Below are positions 20,668 to 30,649 of a stretch of DNA of 54,859 bases, in pieces (the first letter of the stretch is position 1; each line of letters begins with the position of its first letter). Origin of the DNA: Sanguibacter inulinus (GTDB lineage: Bacteria; Actinomycetota; Actinomycetes; Actinomycetales; Cellulomonadaceae); contig NZ_JACBYE010000027.1 of assembly GCF_013415325.1 (NCBI RefSeq), forward strand, positions 1 through 54,859, written 5' to 3'. Below the pieces are notes generated by a model that saw only the letters and a program-made list of their open reading frames with translations, was not told the DNA's origin and did not search any database. A program made the translations under genes and the position numbers.

Positions 20668-23600
20668 TCAGTCCGACGACGGCCGTCGACCGGCCCGGCG
20701 CAGGCCGGTGACGGTCGCACCGAGACCCAGCGCTGCCATGCCCGCCAAGAGCACGACGAGCGAGGTCCCCGTGCTCGCGAGCCCGCCCGCAGACCGTCGG
20801 TCGGAACCCGACGACGCACCGGCACCCGGCTGCGGCCCGGGCGTCCCGGACCCGCCAGCCCCACCCGGGGCCTGGGTGGGTGTCGGGTCTCCGGGGACCG
20901 GGACGACAGGCCCAGGGTCGACGGGCCCAGAGTCGACGGGCCCAGGGTCGACGGGGTCCGGGTCGACCGGACCTGGGTCGACAGGCCCAGGCCCGTCGGT
21001 CTCGGAGACCACGACCCGTACCTCGACCCGCTCGAGCCCGGCGGGCAGCTGCTCCTCGGGTGTCATGGCGAGGACGGGCAGCCCGTCGACGTCCCAGTGG
21101 ACTGTCGCCGCCCGGGTGTGACGACGCGGGTCGAAGAGCCCGGCGTCGGTCGACTCGCCGGGGTTGGAGCTGTCGCCCACGGTCCGGGAGTGGAAGACGA
21201 TGACGGGGTTGCCGAGCTCGTCGACCGTGAACGAGTTGTGACCGGGGCCGACCTGCCCCGGGACGTCGTCGGTCGTGAGCAGGGGGTAGGGGTTCTTGGT
21301 CCAGGACGCCGGGTCCAGGGGGTCCGCGCCGACGGGCATCGTCAGCATCCCGACGCTGTACCTGTCGTCGACCGTGGCGGCCGAGTAGGCGAGGATGATC
21401 CGCCCGTCGTGCTCGATCACCGCGGGGCCCTCGTTGATCGACTGGCCGTCGTTCGACTCCCACGCGTAGGTCGGGGTCGACAGCAGGACCGACCGGGTGA
21501 CGAGCCTGCTGGGGTCGGCAGGGTCGATCTGCGCGATGCGCAGGTCGGAGGCGCCGGGCTTCTCCGCCCAGACCAGGTAGTGCTTGCCACCGGTCTCGAG
21601 GTGGGTCATGTCGAGGGAGAAGTGCGTGAAGGCCTCGGTGTCCCCGGGGACGGCCTGCACCTGCCCGAGGCTGGTCCAGGACGCCGGGTCGAGGGTCGCC
21701 TCACCGGCGAAGGAGTCTCCGGTGAACTCGAGCATGACGGGTCTGATGTCCCAGACACCGCCACCTCGTGCGGCCGTGAAGAGCACGTACCAGCGGTCTC
21801 CGATCTTCTCGAGCTCGGGTGCCCAGACGTACCTGTTGAGCGTCGGGTCCTGCGCCTCGTGCCAGATCGTCACCTCGGGGGCGTCGGCGAGACCGGCGAT
21901 GGTCTGCGCGCGGCGCAGCACCACCCTGTCGTAGCCCGTCGGGTCGTCGGGGCGGGTCATCGGGTAGGAGGCCGTGAAGTAGTACCAGCCGTCGTCGCCG
22001 AGAGTGACGTCGGGGTCGGCGCGACGCTCGACGAGAGGGTCGGCGTAGACGGTCGGTGTCACGGTCCCACGGACCGTATAGGTGCCCGGGGTGGTGGTAT
22101 CGACTGCCGCGAGGTCGTCGGCGTCCCACAGCACGGGTGCCGCAGCGTCGTAGCCGCTGCTGTAGGTGATGCTCGCCGTGGCCGGGAGCTCGAGACCCGC
22201 GCCTGCGGCGGCGTCAGGAGCGGTGAGGCCTGACGCGTCCTCGGCACCGTCCGGCGCGATCTGGACCTGGACGTCGGCGAAGGGCTCGACGCCCGTGGCC
22301 ACGACCCGCCCGAGCTTCGACGTGACCCTGTCGAGCTCGCTCGCCGTCACCGCGATGCTCGTGGTCTGCGCTGCTGCGGCCGGGAAGGCGGCGTCCTGCC
22401 CGGCGACAGCAGACGGCCCGGCGACGGCAGACGGCCCGGCGACGGCAGACGGCGCGGCGTCGGCGACGACCACGGGTGAGGTGAAGGTCGTGAGGTCCCT
22501 CGAGTGCGTCTCGTAGGTGACCCCGTCGGTCCCGACGACCGTCAGCCTGTAGGCGCCGATGCCGTTGTCGTGGACGACGTCCACGCTCGCCGGCACGACG
22601 GGCAGGGTCACGAGGCGTTCACCCGTGTACGTCACGAGGTCGGCCGAGTTGTAGACGAGCACCTGCGCCGACGCTGTCGCCTGGGTCGCGAGGAGGCCGA
22701 AGCCGCCGGCGGGTGTGCGGAACAGCGACGGTGCGCCGATGCGGGCGGAGCCGAGGGTCGGGTAGAGGATGCCGCGCCCTGAGAGCACAGGGGAGTAGGC
22801 GGCGTCTGCTGAGTCGGCATCCGGGGAGCCGAGGGTCGCCAGGTGCAGGACGTCGGTGCGGGTCGTCCCGCCGGTCACGGTGTACGCGCCGACCCGGCCG
22901 ACGTCGGCGGCCAGGACGATCACCTCGTAGAGGCGGTCGGTGGTCAGCCCGTCGAGCGCGAAGGTCGCGGTCAGGGTGACCTGCTGCTCGGTGGCACCCC
23001 GGGTCACCGTCCCGTCGGGTGCGACCGCGGCGGCATCAGAGGAGGACCAGGTGACGTCCGTGCCGTCGACCTCGGTCCGCAGGACGACGTCGCCCGAGAG
23101 GTGCGTGGTCCCGAGGTCGAAGCGGTCCGCGACGAGCTCGAGGCTGCGGCTCGGTGAGTCGGCCGCGACGGTCACCGTGATGCTGCGCTCGACCGAGATC
23201 CCGGCTGCGGTGACCGTCGCGGTGAGGACGACCTCCACGTCGTCGTCGGCGGGCCTGTCGACGACGCCCTCGGCGGTGAGGTGCTGCGGGTCGGAGCTCT
23301 GCCACGTGACGGTCGACCCGCGGCTCCCGGTCGTCGGGAGGCGGAGGTCAGCGGTCACGGGGGAGGGCCCGAGGTCGATCTCCGCGGCGTCGGCCTCGAG
23401 CGCCGCGCGGACCGTCGCCTCGTCGTCGACGCCCTCGAGGTAGTCGCGGGCCACCTGGTCGGCCGTGGGGGCCGAGGTCGAGACCGTGAGGTCACGCACC
23501 TGGCCGCGCCAGTACGGGTCGGCGTAGGAGGACCTGCCGACGTAGCCGACGAGGTCCGTCCCGAGGTCGGCGACGGTCCGCGTGACCGGGACCGACCCGG

Positions 23601-24252
23601 CAGCAGCCCCGTCGAGGTAGGTGGTGATGCTGCCGGGCTGGATCACCGTCGTGACGAGCATCCAGCCGTCGCCCGTCGTCGGCCCGGGGACGCCCTGCCC
23701 GGCGTTCGTCGGCGAGAGGCCGACCTCCGTGCCCCACGGCGCCGTGGTCGACAGCGTCCCGGTGATGACGGACTTGAGCCGCCCGGCGGGGTTCTTCGCG
23801 TTGAGCAACCAGTACTGGTGCGGGGTGCTCTCACGGGTGCCGAAGAACATCGCGGCGTGGTTGCCCGCGGCGGTCTCGTTGCGCAACCACACGGAGACCG
23901 TGAGCGTGCTCTGCCCGTCGACCAACCCGGCCGGGAGCTCGACGTAGGCGGCGCCGCTCGAGCTCGCACCGCCGGGCAGTGCGAGGCCACCGTCGGCGGA
24001 TGTTGCCCCTGCGCCGCGGAGCACGGCGTCGTTGCCGCTCCCCGAGACGTCGGCGACCACGTCACCGGCGACGGGCGCCGCCGCGAGGCTCTCGAAGTCG
24101 TAGTGGGCGAGGACGTCGTCGGCGTCGGCCGCACCTGCGAGCTGGCCCGCGACCGAGCGCGTCGTGGTCGCCGAGGCCACCGACGGTGCGAGAGCCAGGG
24201 CGGGGAGAGACAGGGCGAGAACTGTGAGTACGGCTGCGCTGCGTCTGAGCAT
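20668..24252 (-). CDS. cell-wall-anchored GH43 glycosidase with LamG and Ig-like domains
   Basis: A 1194-residue secreted protein, probably an arabinofuranosidase or related exo-enzyme. Order: signal peptide (1-30), LamG/concanavalin-type domain (about 45-250), two Ig-like domains with SSDPQHL/WSSSD elements, a region with three PSAVAG repeats near 605, a Big_4-type domain (TYTVRGTVTPTVYADP), then the GH43 five-bladed propeller from about 735. The catalytic base lies in RADPDV near 743, the pKa-modulating region in WAPELEKIGDRWYV, and the acid in NEGPAV near 938. A Pro/Asp/Gly linker of repeated PGPVD units leads to LASTG near 1157, a hydrophobic segment and RRAGRR, a sortase sorting signal of the actinobacterial type. 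I chose ATG 24252 because GGAG lies five nt upstream; GTG 24258 overlaps that site. Exact substrate is inferred from the locus. Confidence 0.88.
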   Translation of the reverse strand: MLRRSAAVLTVLALSLPALALAPSVASATTTRSVAGQLAGAADADDVLAHYDFESLAAAPVAGDVVADVSGSGNDAVLRGAGATSADGGLALPGGASSSGAAYVELPAGLVDGQSTLTVSVWLRNETAAGNHAAMFFGTRESTPHQYWLLNAKNPAGRLKSVITGTLSTTAPWGTEVGLSPTNAGQGVPGPTTGDGWMLVTTVIQPGSITTYLDGAAAGSVPVTRTVADLGTDLVGYVGRSSYADPYWRGQVRDLTVSTSAPTADQVARDYLEGVDDEATVRAALEADAAEIDLGPSPVTADLRLPTTGSRGSTVTWQSSDPQHLTAEGVVDRPADDDVEVVLTATVTAAGISVERSITVTVAADSPSRSLELVADRFDLGTTHLSGDVVLRTEVDGTDVTWSSSDAAAVAPDGTVTRGATEQQVTLTATFALDGLTTDRLYEVIVLAADVGRVGAYTVTGGTTRTDVLHLATLGSPDADSADAAYSPVLSGRGILYPTLGSARIGAPSLFRTPAGGFGLLATQATASAQVLVYNSADLVTYTGERLVTLPVVPASVDVVHDNGIGAYRLTVVGTDGVTYETHSRDLTTFTSPVVVADAAPSAVAGPSAVAGPSAVAGQDAAFPAAAAQTTSIAVTASELDRVTSKLGRVVATGVEPFADVQVQIAPDGAEDASGLTAPDAAAGAGLELPATASITYSSGYDAAAPVLWDADDLAAVDTTTPGTYTVRGTVTPTVYADPLVERRADPDVTLGDDGWYYFTASYPMTRPDDPTGYDRVVLRRAQTIAGLADAPEVTIWHEAQDPTLNRYVWAPELEKIGDRWYVLFTAARGGGVWDIRPVMLEFTGDSFAGEATLDPASWTSLGQVQAVPGDTEAFTHFSLDMTHLETGGKHYLVWAEKPGASDLRIAQIDPADPSRLVTRSVLLSTPTYAWESNDGQSINEGPAVIEHDGRIILAYSAATVDDRYSVGMLTMPVGADPLDPASWTKNPYPLLTTDDVPGQVGPGHNSFTVDELGNPVIVFHSRTVGDSSNPGESTDAGLFDPRRHTRAATVHWDVDGLPVLAMTPEEQLPAGLERVEVRVVVSETDGPGPVDPGPVDPDPVDPGPVDSGPVDPGPVVPVPGDPTPTQAPGGAGGSGTPGPQPGAGASSGSDRRSAGGLASTGTSLVVLLAGMAALGLGATVTGLRRAGRRPSSD
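22399..22452 (-). repeat. three in-frame 18-bp direct repeats in the GH43 gene
   Basis: Three nearly identical 18-nt copies (22399-22416, 22417-22434, 22435-22452) encode PSAVAG three times in the linker between the middle region and the Big_4-type domain. The first copy differs at one base. Confidence 0.85.
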
Positions 24253-24260
24253 GATCACTC

Positions 24261-24296
<36 letters not shown>

Positions 24297-24360
24297 GAGG
24301 GTGTGGGTGTGCGTGCGGTCGGGCTGTGGGAGCACGCAGGCAGGGGGTGCGGGCTGGACA

Positions 24361-24399
24361 CGCCGCGGGCGGGGAGCGTGCTGCTCCCCACCCGCGGCG
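24361..24399 (-). terminator. terminator after the second GH43 gene
   Basis: A 17-bp stem pairs 24361-24377 with 24383-24399 over a 5-nt loop, six bases after the stop at 24405. The single mismatch becomes a U-G wobble on the minus strand only, consistent with use in that direction. Confidence 0.7.
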
Positions 24400-24404
24400 C
24401 GTGG

Positions 24405-27400
24405 TCAGGCTGCGCCGTCTCCCCGCGCCGAGCGTCGCCGCGCGAGCGCGACGGTCCCGGCGGTGAGCAGGACGAGTGCCAGCAGGCTCCAGACCAGCAC
24501 CCCGTCGGACCCGCTGGCCGCGAGCCCGCCAGCCTCTGTCGTGGACGACCCACCGGTACCAGACGTCGGCGAGCCGGTCCCGTCTGTGCCGCCGGCCCCG
24601 CCCCCGGGCTGCCCCGGCGTCGCAGGACCTGTCGGCTGACCAGGCTCACCGGGCTGACCGGGTTCACCGGGCTGACCAGGCTGGCCGGGCTCTGTCGGCT
24701 CTGTGGGTTCAGTAGGCTCCGTCGGCTCACCCGGGACAGCCACGTCGACCGACACGCTGCTCCCGGCGATCTCCGCGGTCCCCGCGAAGGTCGCCGTCAC
24801 AGTCGTCGTCTCCGCGGGCGCAGCCGGCTCTGCCGCCTCTGCCAGCTCTTCTGTCCGAGCAGCTGCCGCCCGAGCAGCTGCCGTCGGCAGCGTGACAGTC
24901 GCCGTCCACGCCCCGTCGTCGGTCTCGGTGATGGTCGCGGTCTGCTCCCAGCCCTCGCCCGTGAAGCTCACCTCTCCGCCCACCTCGAAGCCGTCGGCCG
25001 CGGTGACGGTCGCCGTGAGCGTCCCGTCCTCGCCCGCCGCGAGGGTCGTCGTCGACGCGGTGACGCTCGGCGTCGTCCCGGTGAGCGAGGCCCACTGGTT
25101 CTGCGTCACGGGCACCACGGTCCCGTGGCGCGAGGCCGGCAGGCTGCCGTCGACCCGGGTCCACACGGGGGAGTCGAGGTCGTCGGTCCCGAGCGGGAAA
25201 TACCCGCTGCCGCCGTAGTTGTCGAGGTAGAGGTAGTAGTCGAAGGGGCTGGTGTCACCGGGGTTCGCCTTGAACACCGTCGGCCCCTCGACCGCACCGG
25301 AGAACCCAGAGGCCCGTGCGATGCACGACGCGACCGAGGTCCAGCCCTCTCCCGCCGCCACGCTCGCGGCTGTCGTGACGTCGGTCAGGCTGCTGCTCTT
25401 CTCCGCGATGATGTCTGTGCAGCCGGTCTGACCGCCCTCGTCCTTGGTGAAGCGGTAATAGCTCTCGCCGTCCTTGATGACCGTCGAGTCGATGCGAGCC
25501 GCCCCGGTGTCCTGCCAGATCTTCGGGTCGGAGAAGGTGATGAAGTCCTTGGTCGTGGAGTACATCATCCGGGCGTAGCACCCGGCCCCGCTGTCTGTCG
25601 TGATGCAGGTGGTGCGGCTGTCGTCGGTGAACAGGCGCGAGGCCCAGAACACCACGTACTCCCCGCGCTCGTCGTCGTAGTACGCCTCGGGCGCCCACGT
25701 CATGCCGGCGGTGTCGGGGGAGACCTTCACGTGCCGCTGCTCCGACCACGTCACGAGGTCGGTCGACTCCCAGATCTCCACGTACTGGCTGCCGTCGGTC
25801 TGCGCCCGGTTCCAGTCGCCGTCCCGCCCGATCGAGAGGTCTGTCGCGATGAGGTAGAAGGTGTCGCCCTCGACCGAGCGGATGATGTAGGGGTCACGCA
25901 GACCCTTCTCGCCGAAGGTCGAGGTGAGGACGGGCTCCCCGCCGTTGACCTCCTGCCAGGACAGCGCGTCGTTGCCCTGCGAGGCCGCGAGGTAGATGTT
26001 CTCCCCGGCGACGGTGTTCGCCGTGAAGTACGCGAAGGCGTAGGCCTCGTCGTCGACCGCGCGGGGCAGCGGGGCGACGGTCACGGGTACGTCGACCGTG
26101 ACCTCGGTGGTCCCGGACGTCACCGTCGCGGTGAGCGTCGCCGACGCCGCGGCGTGCCCGTAGGCGGGCCGGACGGGGTCTGCGTAGGTGGTGCCCTCGC
26201 TCGTCACGAGGTCGAGGGCATCGCCCGACGCGGCCCAGGTGACAGTCGACCCGTGGAGCGGACCGACGCCCGGCAGCGTGACGACGGTCCGCAGCGCGTC
26301 AGCGCCGTGGACCGCGAGGGCCGCCGCGTCGGCCGCGGCCTTGTCGTCCTCCGACAGCTCGGCGAGGACCGTCACGGTCAGCTCGTGCGTGAACACCTGA
26401 CCGCCACGCGTCAGCTCAGCTCTCAGCAGCACCTGCGCGTCCGCCTCACCCGGGGCGGGACGGTGCACAGTGCCGTCGGGGGCGACCACGTCCGGTGCGC
26501 TCGACGTCCACGTCACCAGCGGGGCGCCCGGCAGGACCACGTCAGCCGTCACGGCGTCGGCGTCGCCCACGTCGATCGCGCCGACCAGCTGGTCCCAGGC
26601 GTGCTGCGCGCCGACCCGGGCGAGGGCCGAGGCCTCGGAGTCGCTCACAGCGGTCCTGTACACCTTGAGGTCCCTGTACTCGGAGGGCACGTTGTAGAAC
26701 GCCGTCGCGTCACGGTTGAGCCGCAGGACGGTCCCACCCAGCTGCTGCGCCGTCGTGGTCACCCCGGTGGCCCGGCCAGCCAGAGCACCGTTCTCGTAGA
26801 GGGACACCGTGTCGCTGCTCGCGTCCAGCACGACGACGACGTTGACCCACGTGCCGCGAACCTGCGCGTGGTCGCTCTCGGCGACAGCCACCTGGACCCC
26901 GTCGACAGTCACCACGACGGCGCTCGAGCCGGGCGTGTAGAACGGCCTGTACGAGATGTTCGTCCGGGTGGGCGACGACCCGTAGGTGAGCAGCGTGCTG
27001 CTCGACGCCCCTGTCGCGCTCGCGGACACCCGCACGTCGAAGGACATCGCGAGGGAGTCCCCGTCGAGGGTGAAGCCCGAGAAGGCGTTGTTGGCGACGT
27101 ACCCGCCGGCCGTGGCCATGTCGAGGTGCGTCGGGGTCCACGTGACGCCTGTGGCCCCGCCGATGCTCACGGCCCGGGTGGTCGAGGAGTCCTGGAAGGC
27201 GCTCGTGAGCGGGAAGTGCGCGACGAGCGCGGAGGCCGGGGGCAGCGGCGTCTCGCCCTGCCCGAGGGCCGGGACCGTCACGGTGATGTCCCGCGTGACC
27301 ACGGCGCCGCGCACGGTGACCGTCGCCGTGAGCACCGCCGAGGCGTCGGCCGAGCCCTCGGCGGGCCGCGTCACCGCGCCGCCGGCTGTGACCACCGAGG

Positions 27401-28319
27401 CGTCGCTCGTGGTCCAGGTGGCGCTCTGCGGGAGGACGAGGTCGGACGTGACAGCGGCGGTGTCGCCGAGGTCGATCGCCGCGGCGACGGCCTCGGCCGT
27501 CGACAGGGCGTCTTCGTCCGCGACGGCGCGCACCTCGGCGGCGTCGAGCGCGGCCGAGTACACGCGCAGCTCGGCGACCTCCCCGGCAAAGCTGTCGTCG
27601 CTGCCGTAGGCGGACCCGCCGAGCCGGTTCGTGGTGTGCGCGGCCAGGTCGGACGGGTCGAGGGTCACGCCGGTGTTCTGGGCGACCTGGGTTCCGTCGA
27701 CGTAGAGGGTCATGGTCGACGTGCCGTCGCCGTCGTCGGCGAGCGTGGTCGTGACGTTCTGCCACACGCCGGCTGTGAGGTTGCGCCCGGTCCATGCCGC
27801 GTTCTGCTCGCCGGACCAGTTCGACGGGGTGATCGTGGAGCGCAGCGACCCGTTGGTCGAGGTGAACCACGACCCGGTGTCCGAGGTCCCGCCGAGGTTC
27901 CACAGGAAGGACGGTCGGCTCAGGGCCGACGCGTCAGGCTTGACCTCGACGCTGACGCTCGCCTCGGTGACCCCGGTGAGCAGACCGTCGGGCAGGCGCA
28001 CGTAGGCCGCGTTGTTCGGCCCACCTGGCAGGTCGACGGCTGCGCCGGTCCAGGTGGCGGCGCCGACGACCAGACCGTCGCGACCGTTCCCGGAGGAGTC
28101 CGCGGCCACGGTGCCAGAGGTCTCGGTGAGCCCGTAGTGCAGGAGGAGGTCGTCGGGTGCGACAGCCGTGGCTGCGGGCAGGGCACCGGGCAGCGCCGCG
28201 AGCGGGACCGCGGCGGGCGCTCTGTCAGGAACTGCGGCGCCAGCGGCACCGGCTCCCACCAGGGACGTGGAGAGCAGGGCGAGCGCGGCCAGCGCGCCGC
28301 CCAGGGGTCGGGGAATCAT
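24405..28319 (-). CDS. cell-wall-anchored GH43-like glycosidase with two LamG domains
   Basis: A 1304-residue secreted enzyme. Order: signal peptide (1-29), LamG 1 (about 50-240), Ig-like domain with TWTTSDASV, LamG 2 (about 355-560), two further Ig-like repeats (VTWTSSAPDV, VTWAASGDAL), then a GH43 propeller from about 765. Key residues: GLRDPY near 807 (catalytic base), MTWAPEAYYDDERGEYVVFWAS, and VEGPTV near 1009 (acid). A further Ig-like domain near 1060-1130 precedes a linker of PTEP and PGQPGEP repeats and a C-terminal LAASG, hydrophobic helix and ARRRSARG, a non-canonical sortase signal. The ribosome binding site is weak. It lies downstream of the furanose importer and has its own terminator on both sides. 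Likely releases L-arabinofuranose or similar from plant glycans; the subfamily was not resolved. Confidence 0.85.
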   Translation of the reverse strand: MIPRPLGGALAALALLSTSLVGAGAAGAAVPDRAPAAVPLAALPGALPAATAVAPDDLLLHYGLTETSGTVAADSSGNGRDGLVVGAATWTGAAVDLPGGPNNAAYVRLPDGLLTGVTEASVSVEVKPDASALSRPSFLWNLGGTSDTGSWFTSTNGSLRSTITPSNWSGEQNAAWTGRNLTAGVWQNVTTTLADDGDGTSTMTLYVDGTQVAQNTGVTLDPSDLAAHTTNRLGGSAYGSDDSFAGEVAELRVYSAALDAAEVRAVADEDALSTAEAVAAAIDLGDTAAVTSDLVLPQSATWTTSDASVVTAGGAVTRPAEGSADASAVLTATVTVRGAVVTRDITVTVPALGQGETPLPPASALVAHFPLTSAFQDSSTTRAVSIGGATGVTWTPTHLDMATAGGYVANNAFSGFTLDGDSLAMSFDVRVSASATGASSSTLLTYGSSPTRTNISYRPFYTPGSSAVVVTVDGVQVAVAESDHAQVRGTWVNVVVVLDASSDTVSLYENGALAGRATGVTTTAQQLGGTVLRLNRDATAFYNVPSEYRDLKVYRTAVSDSEASALARVGAQHAWDQLVGAIDVGDADAVTADVVLPGAPLVTWTSSAPDVVAPDGTVHRPAPGEADAQVLLRAELTRGGQVFTHELTVTVLAELSEDDKAAADAAALAVHGADALRTVVTLPGVGPLHGSTVTWAASGDALDLVTSEGTTYADPVRPAYGHAAASATLTATVTSGTTEVTVDVPVTVAPLPRAVDDEAYAFAYFTANTVAGENIYLAASQGNDALSWQEVNGGEPVLTSTFGEKGLRDPYIIRSVEGDTFYLIATDLSIGRDGDWNRAQTDGSQYVEIWESTDLVTWSEQRHVKVSPDTAGMTWAPEAYYDDERGEYVVFWASRLFTDDSRTTCITTDSGAGCYARMMYSTTKDFITFSDPKIWQDTGAARIDSTVIKDGESYYRFTKDEGGQTGCTDIIAEKSSSLTDVTTAASVAAGEGWTSVASCIARASGFSGAVEGPTVFKANPGDTSPFDYYLYLDNYGGSGYFPLGTDDLDSPVWTRVDGSLPASRHGTVVPVTQNQWASLTGTTPSVTASTTTLAAGEDGTLTATVTAADGFEVGGEVSFTGEGWEQTATITETDDGAWTATVTLPTAAARAAAARTEELAEAAEPAAPAETTTVTATFAGTAEIAGSSVSVDVAVPGEPTEPTEPTEPTEPGQPGQPGEPGQPGEPGQPTGPATPGQPGGGAGGTDGTGSPTSGTGGSSTTEAGGLAASGSDGVLVWSLLALVLLTAGTVALARRRSARGDGAA

Positions 28320-28387
28320 CGTCGATCACCGTTTCGTCAGGGATGGTCCCCGGCCCCAGGGCGCGCACGACCTGGGACCGGGGGCGG

Positions 28388-28415
28388 CGGGCCCGTGCGA
28401 CGGTGCACGGGCCCG
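28388..28415 (-). terminator. terminator between importer operon and GH43 gene
   Basis: A perfect 11-bp inverted repeat (CGGGCCCGTGC at 28388-28398 and its complement at 28405-28415) with a 6-nt loop lies 160 nt after the YjfF-like stop and 69 nt before the GH43 start. The rest of 28320-28574 is low-complexity GTG/CAG-rich sequence without a visible gene. Confidence 0.6.
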
Positions 28416-28574
28416 TCAGGGGGACGGGTGCTGCTGGTGCTCAGGGGGCGCTGTCGAGCGGGTCGGGCGGGTGGTGCTGTCGAGCGTGGCGGGTGGTGGG
28501 TCGTGCAGGTCGAGCAGGCAGTGCAGACAGTGCAGGCAGGGCGAGCACGGCTGTGGTGCAGCCGGGTGCCCGCC

Positions 28575-29600
28575 TCAGGTCCGTCTGCGGGCGTGGGTCA
28601 CGGCGCGCTGGAGGATCACGAAGGCGAGCAGCACGACGCCGGTGATGATGGTCGTCGCCTCCGCGGGGATGCTGCCGTCGCGGGTGATGAGCACGTTCAT
28701 CAGGCCGAGCACCAGCGCGCCGACCACGGACCCGAGCACGTACCCGGCGCCGCCGGTGAGCAGCGTCCCGCCGATCACCGTCGCGGCGATCGCGTCGAGC
28801 TCCCAGCCTGTCCCGGTGATGTTCTGCGCGATGCCGAGCTTCGAGGTGTAGACGACCGCGGCGAGCCCCGCGCAGGTGCCGCTCACCACGTAGATCCACA
28901 CCTTGGTGCGGGCCACCGGGAGACCCATGAGCGTTGCGGACTGCTCGGAGCCGCCGATCGCGTAGACGGTCCGTCCGAAGCGGGTCCTGTGCAGCAGCAC
29001 GAAGCCAGCGGCGGCGACCAGCAGAGCGATGACCACGTTGGGTGTGATGACGAGGTCGTTGAGCTTGGGTCCGTCGATGAGCTTCACCTCGTCGGAGAGC
29101 GTCCGGAAGCCGGAGTCGTCGGCGAGACGCTCGGGAGCGGTGCTGAGGATCGACGCGAGACCGCGGGCGAGGAACATCATCGCGAGCGTCGCGATGAAGG
29201 GCTGCACGTTGAAGTACTGCACGAGCACCCCGGACATCAGCCCGAAGACGGCGCCGATCGCGACCATCGCGACCATCGCGAGGACCGACGGCACTCCCGC
29301 GTTGACGAGCATCACCCCGGAGACCGAGGCGAAGGCCACGACGGCCCCGACGGACAGGTCGATGCCCCCGGCGAGGATCACGAAGGTGAGCCCGACGGCC
29401 AGGATGATGAGGTAGGAGTTCGAGATGAACAGGTTGGACAGCGTGTTGAGCTGGAAGATCTTGCCGTAGGCGAGCTCGCCGTACACGAGCATGATCGCGA
29501 GGATCACCACGGCGGCGACCGTGGGCAACGCCGCGAGGTTGAGGCGTGGACGCAGCCGCGGGCTGCGGGTGGGGCGCTCGACGTCGAGGGTGGTGCTCAT
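28575..29600 (-). CDS. yjfF: furanose ABC importer permease, YjfF-like
   Basis: A 341-residue permease of the ribose/galactofuranose BPD transporter class with about ten helices. It follows E. coli YjfF closely: AVGLTFVILAGGIDLSVGAV, PFIATLAMMFLARGL, HRTRFGRTVYAIGGS and GWELDAIAATVIGGTLLTGG are all in the expected order. It would pair with the YtfT-like permease to carry a pentose or hexose in furanose form. The ATG at 29600 has GAGGAGG upstream and overlaps the preceding permease stop by ATGA. With GH43 enzymes nearby, L-arabinofuranose is a likelier cargo than galactofuranose; that is inference. Confidence 0.9.
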   Translation of the reverse strand: MSTTLDVERPTRSPRLRPRLNLAALPTVAAVVILAIMLVYGELAYGKIFQLNTLSNLFISNSYLIILAVGLTFVILAGGIDLSVGAVVAFASVSGVMLVNAGVPSVLAMVAMVAIGAVFGLMSGVLVQYFNVQPFIATLAMMFLARGLASILSTAPERLADDSGFRTLSDEVKLIDGPKLNDLVITPNVVIALLVAAAGFVLLHRTRFGRTVYAIGGSEQSATLMGLPVARTKVWIYVVSGTCAGLAAVVYTSKLGIAQNITGTGWELDAIAATVIGGTLLTGGAGYVLGSVVGALVLGLMNVLITRDGSIPAEATTIITGVVLLAFVILQRAVTHARRRT

Positions 29601-30649
29601 GCGACGACCTCCTCGAGGGTCTGCGTGGGGTTCTGGGCCGGCGGCGCGGGCGGTCTGGGTCGTCGGTGGGTGAACAGCGCCCGGACCCGCTCGGACTGCA
29701 GCAGGCAGATGATCACGATGACCACAGCCTTGAAGGCGGGGGTCGCCGCGGACGGGATCGACAAGAAGGTGATCGTCTTGTCGAGGGTGACGATGAGCAG
29801 CGCGCCGATCACCGAGCCGCCGAGGGAGAACTTCCCACCGGCCAGCGACGTCCCGCCGATGACGACGGCGAGGATCGCGTCGAGCTCCATGTTCATGCCC
29901 GTCTTCGCGACCTCGACGGTCATGACGTTGGCCGTCGTGAACACCCCGGCCATCCCGGCGAGCAGCCCGGAGACCGCGTAGACGGTGAAGAGGATGTTCC
30001 GCGGCCGGATCCCCGCCATGCGGGAGGCCTTCGGGTTGATGCCGACAGACTCGATCATCAGACCGAGGGCCGTGCGGCGGACCACGAGGGCGAGCGCCGC
30101 GACCACGACCAGCGCGATGAGGAAGGCGACCGGGAAGCCGAGCACGTAGCCGTTGGAGATCCACCGGAAGGGGGCGCTCGTGGCCGTGGTGTTCTGCCCG
30201 GCGGTGATGACCTTCGCGATCCCGCGCCCGGCGAGCATCATGATGAGCGTCGTGATGAAGGGCTGCAGGCCCAGGACCGAGACGAAGAACCCGTTGACCA
30301 TGCCGAGCACGAGGCTCAGCCCGAGCGCCAGCCCGAGGGCCGACAGGACCGAGGTCAGGGACCCGGGGTCGGAGACGTTGGCGAGGAACTCCATCGAGAC
30401 GGCGCCCGCCACGCACATCACGGCGCCCACGGACAGGTCGATGCCGCCTGTCGCGATGACGAGCGTCATGCCTGTGGCGATCATCAGGACGGGCGCGCTG
30501 GCCCGCAGGATGTCGATGAGCGACCCGTAGAGGTTGCCGTCGTTGATGGTGATCTGCACGAAGCTCGGGTCTTTGACGACGTTGACCCCGACGAGCAGGA
30601 CGAGGGCGACGACGCCCCAGAAGTACTGGCTGCGCAGTGCTGACCTCAT
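29597..30649 (-). CDS. furanose ABC importer permease, YtfT-like
   Basis: A 350-residue permease, the YtfT counterpart of the downstream YjfF-like protein. Typical family elements: MTLVIATGGIDLSVGAVMCVAG, LQPFITTLIMMLAGRGIA, RTALGLMIESVGINPKASRMAGI and ELDAILAVVIGGTSLAGG. The C-terminus has a short Pro-rich cytoplasmic tail. Its ATG overlaps the stop of the amber-containing ATPase gene by ATGA and its own stop overlaps the YjfF-like start, so the three genes form one coupled unit. Confidence 0.9.
   Translation of the reverse strand: MRSALRSQYFWGVVALVLLVGVNVVKDPSFVQITINDGNLYGSLIDILRASAPVLMIATGMTLVIATGGIDLSVGAVMCVAGAVSMEFLANVSDPGSLTSVLSALGLALGLSLVLGMVNGFFVSVLGLQPFITTLIMMLAGRGIAKVITAGQNTTATSAPFRWISNGYVLGFPVAFLIALVVVAALALVVRRTALGLMIESVGINPKASRMAGIRPRNILFTVYAVSGLLAGMAGVFTTANVMTVEVAKTGMNMELDAILAVVIGGTSLAGGKFSLGGSVIGALLIVTLDKTITFLSIPSAATPAFKAVVIVIICLLQSERVRALFTHRRPRPPAPPAQNPTQTLEEVVA

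Noticed and set aside
24303-29981. A long plus-strand open frame opposite the GH43 and permease genes
   Set aside because: No recognisable domain, composition typical of an antisense frame, and strong genes lie on the other strand.
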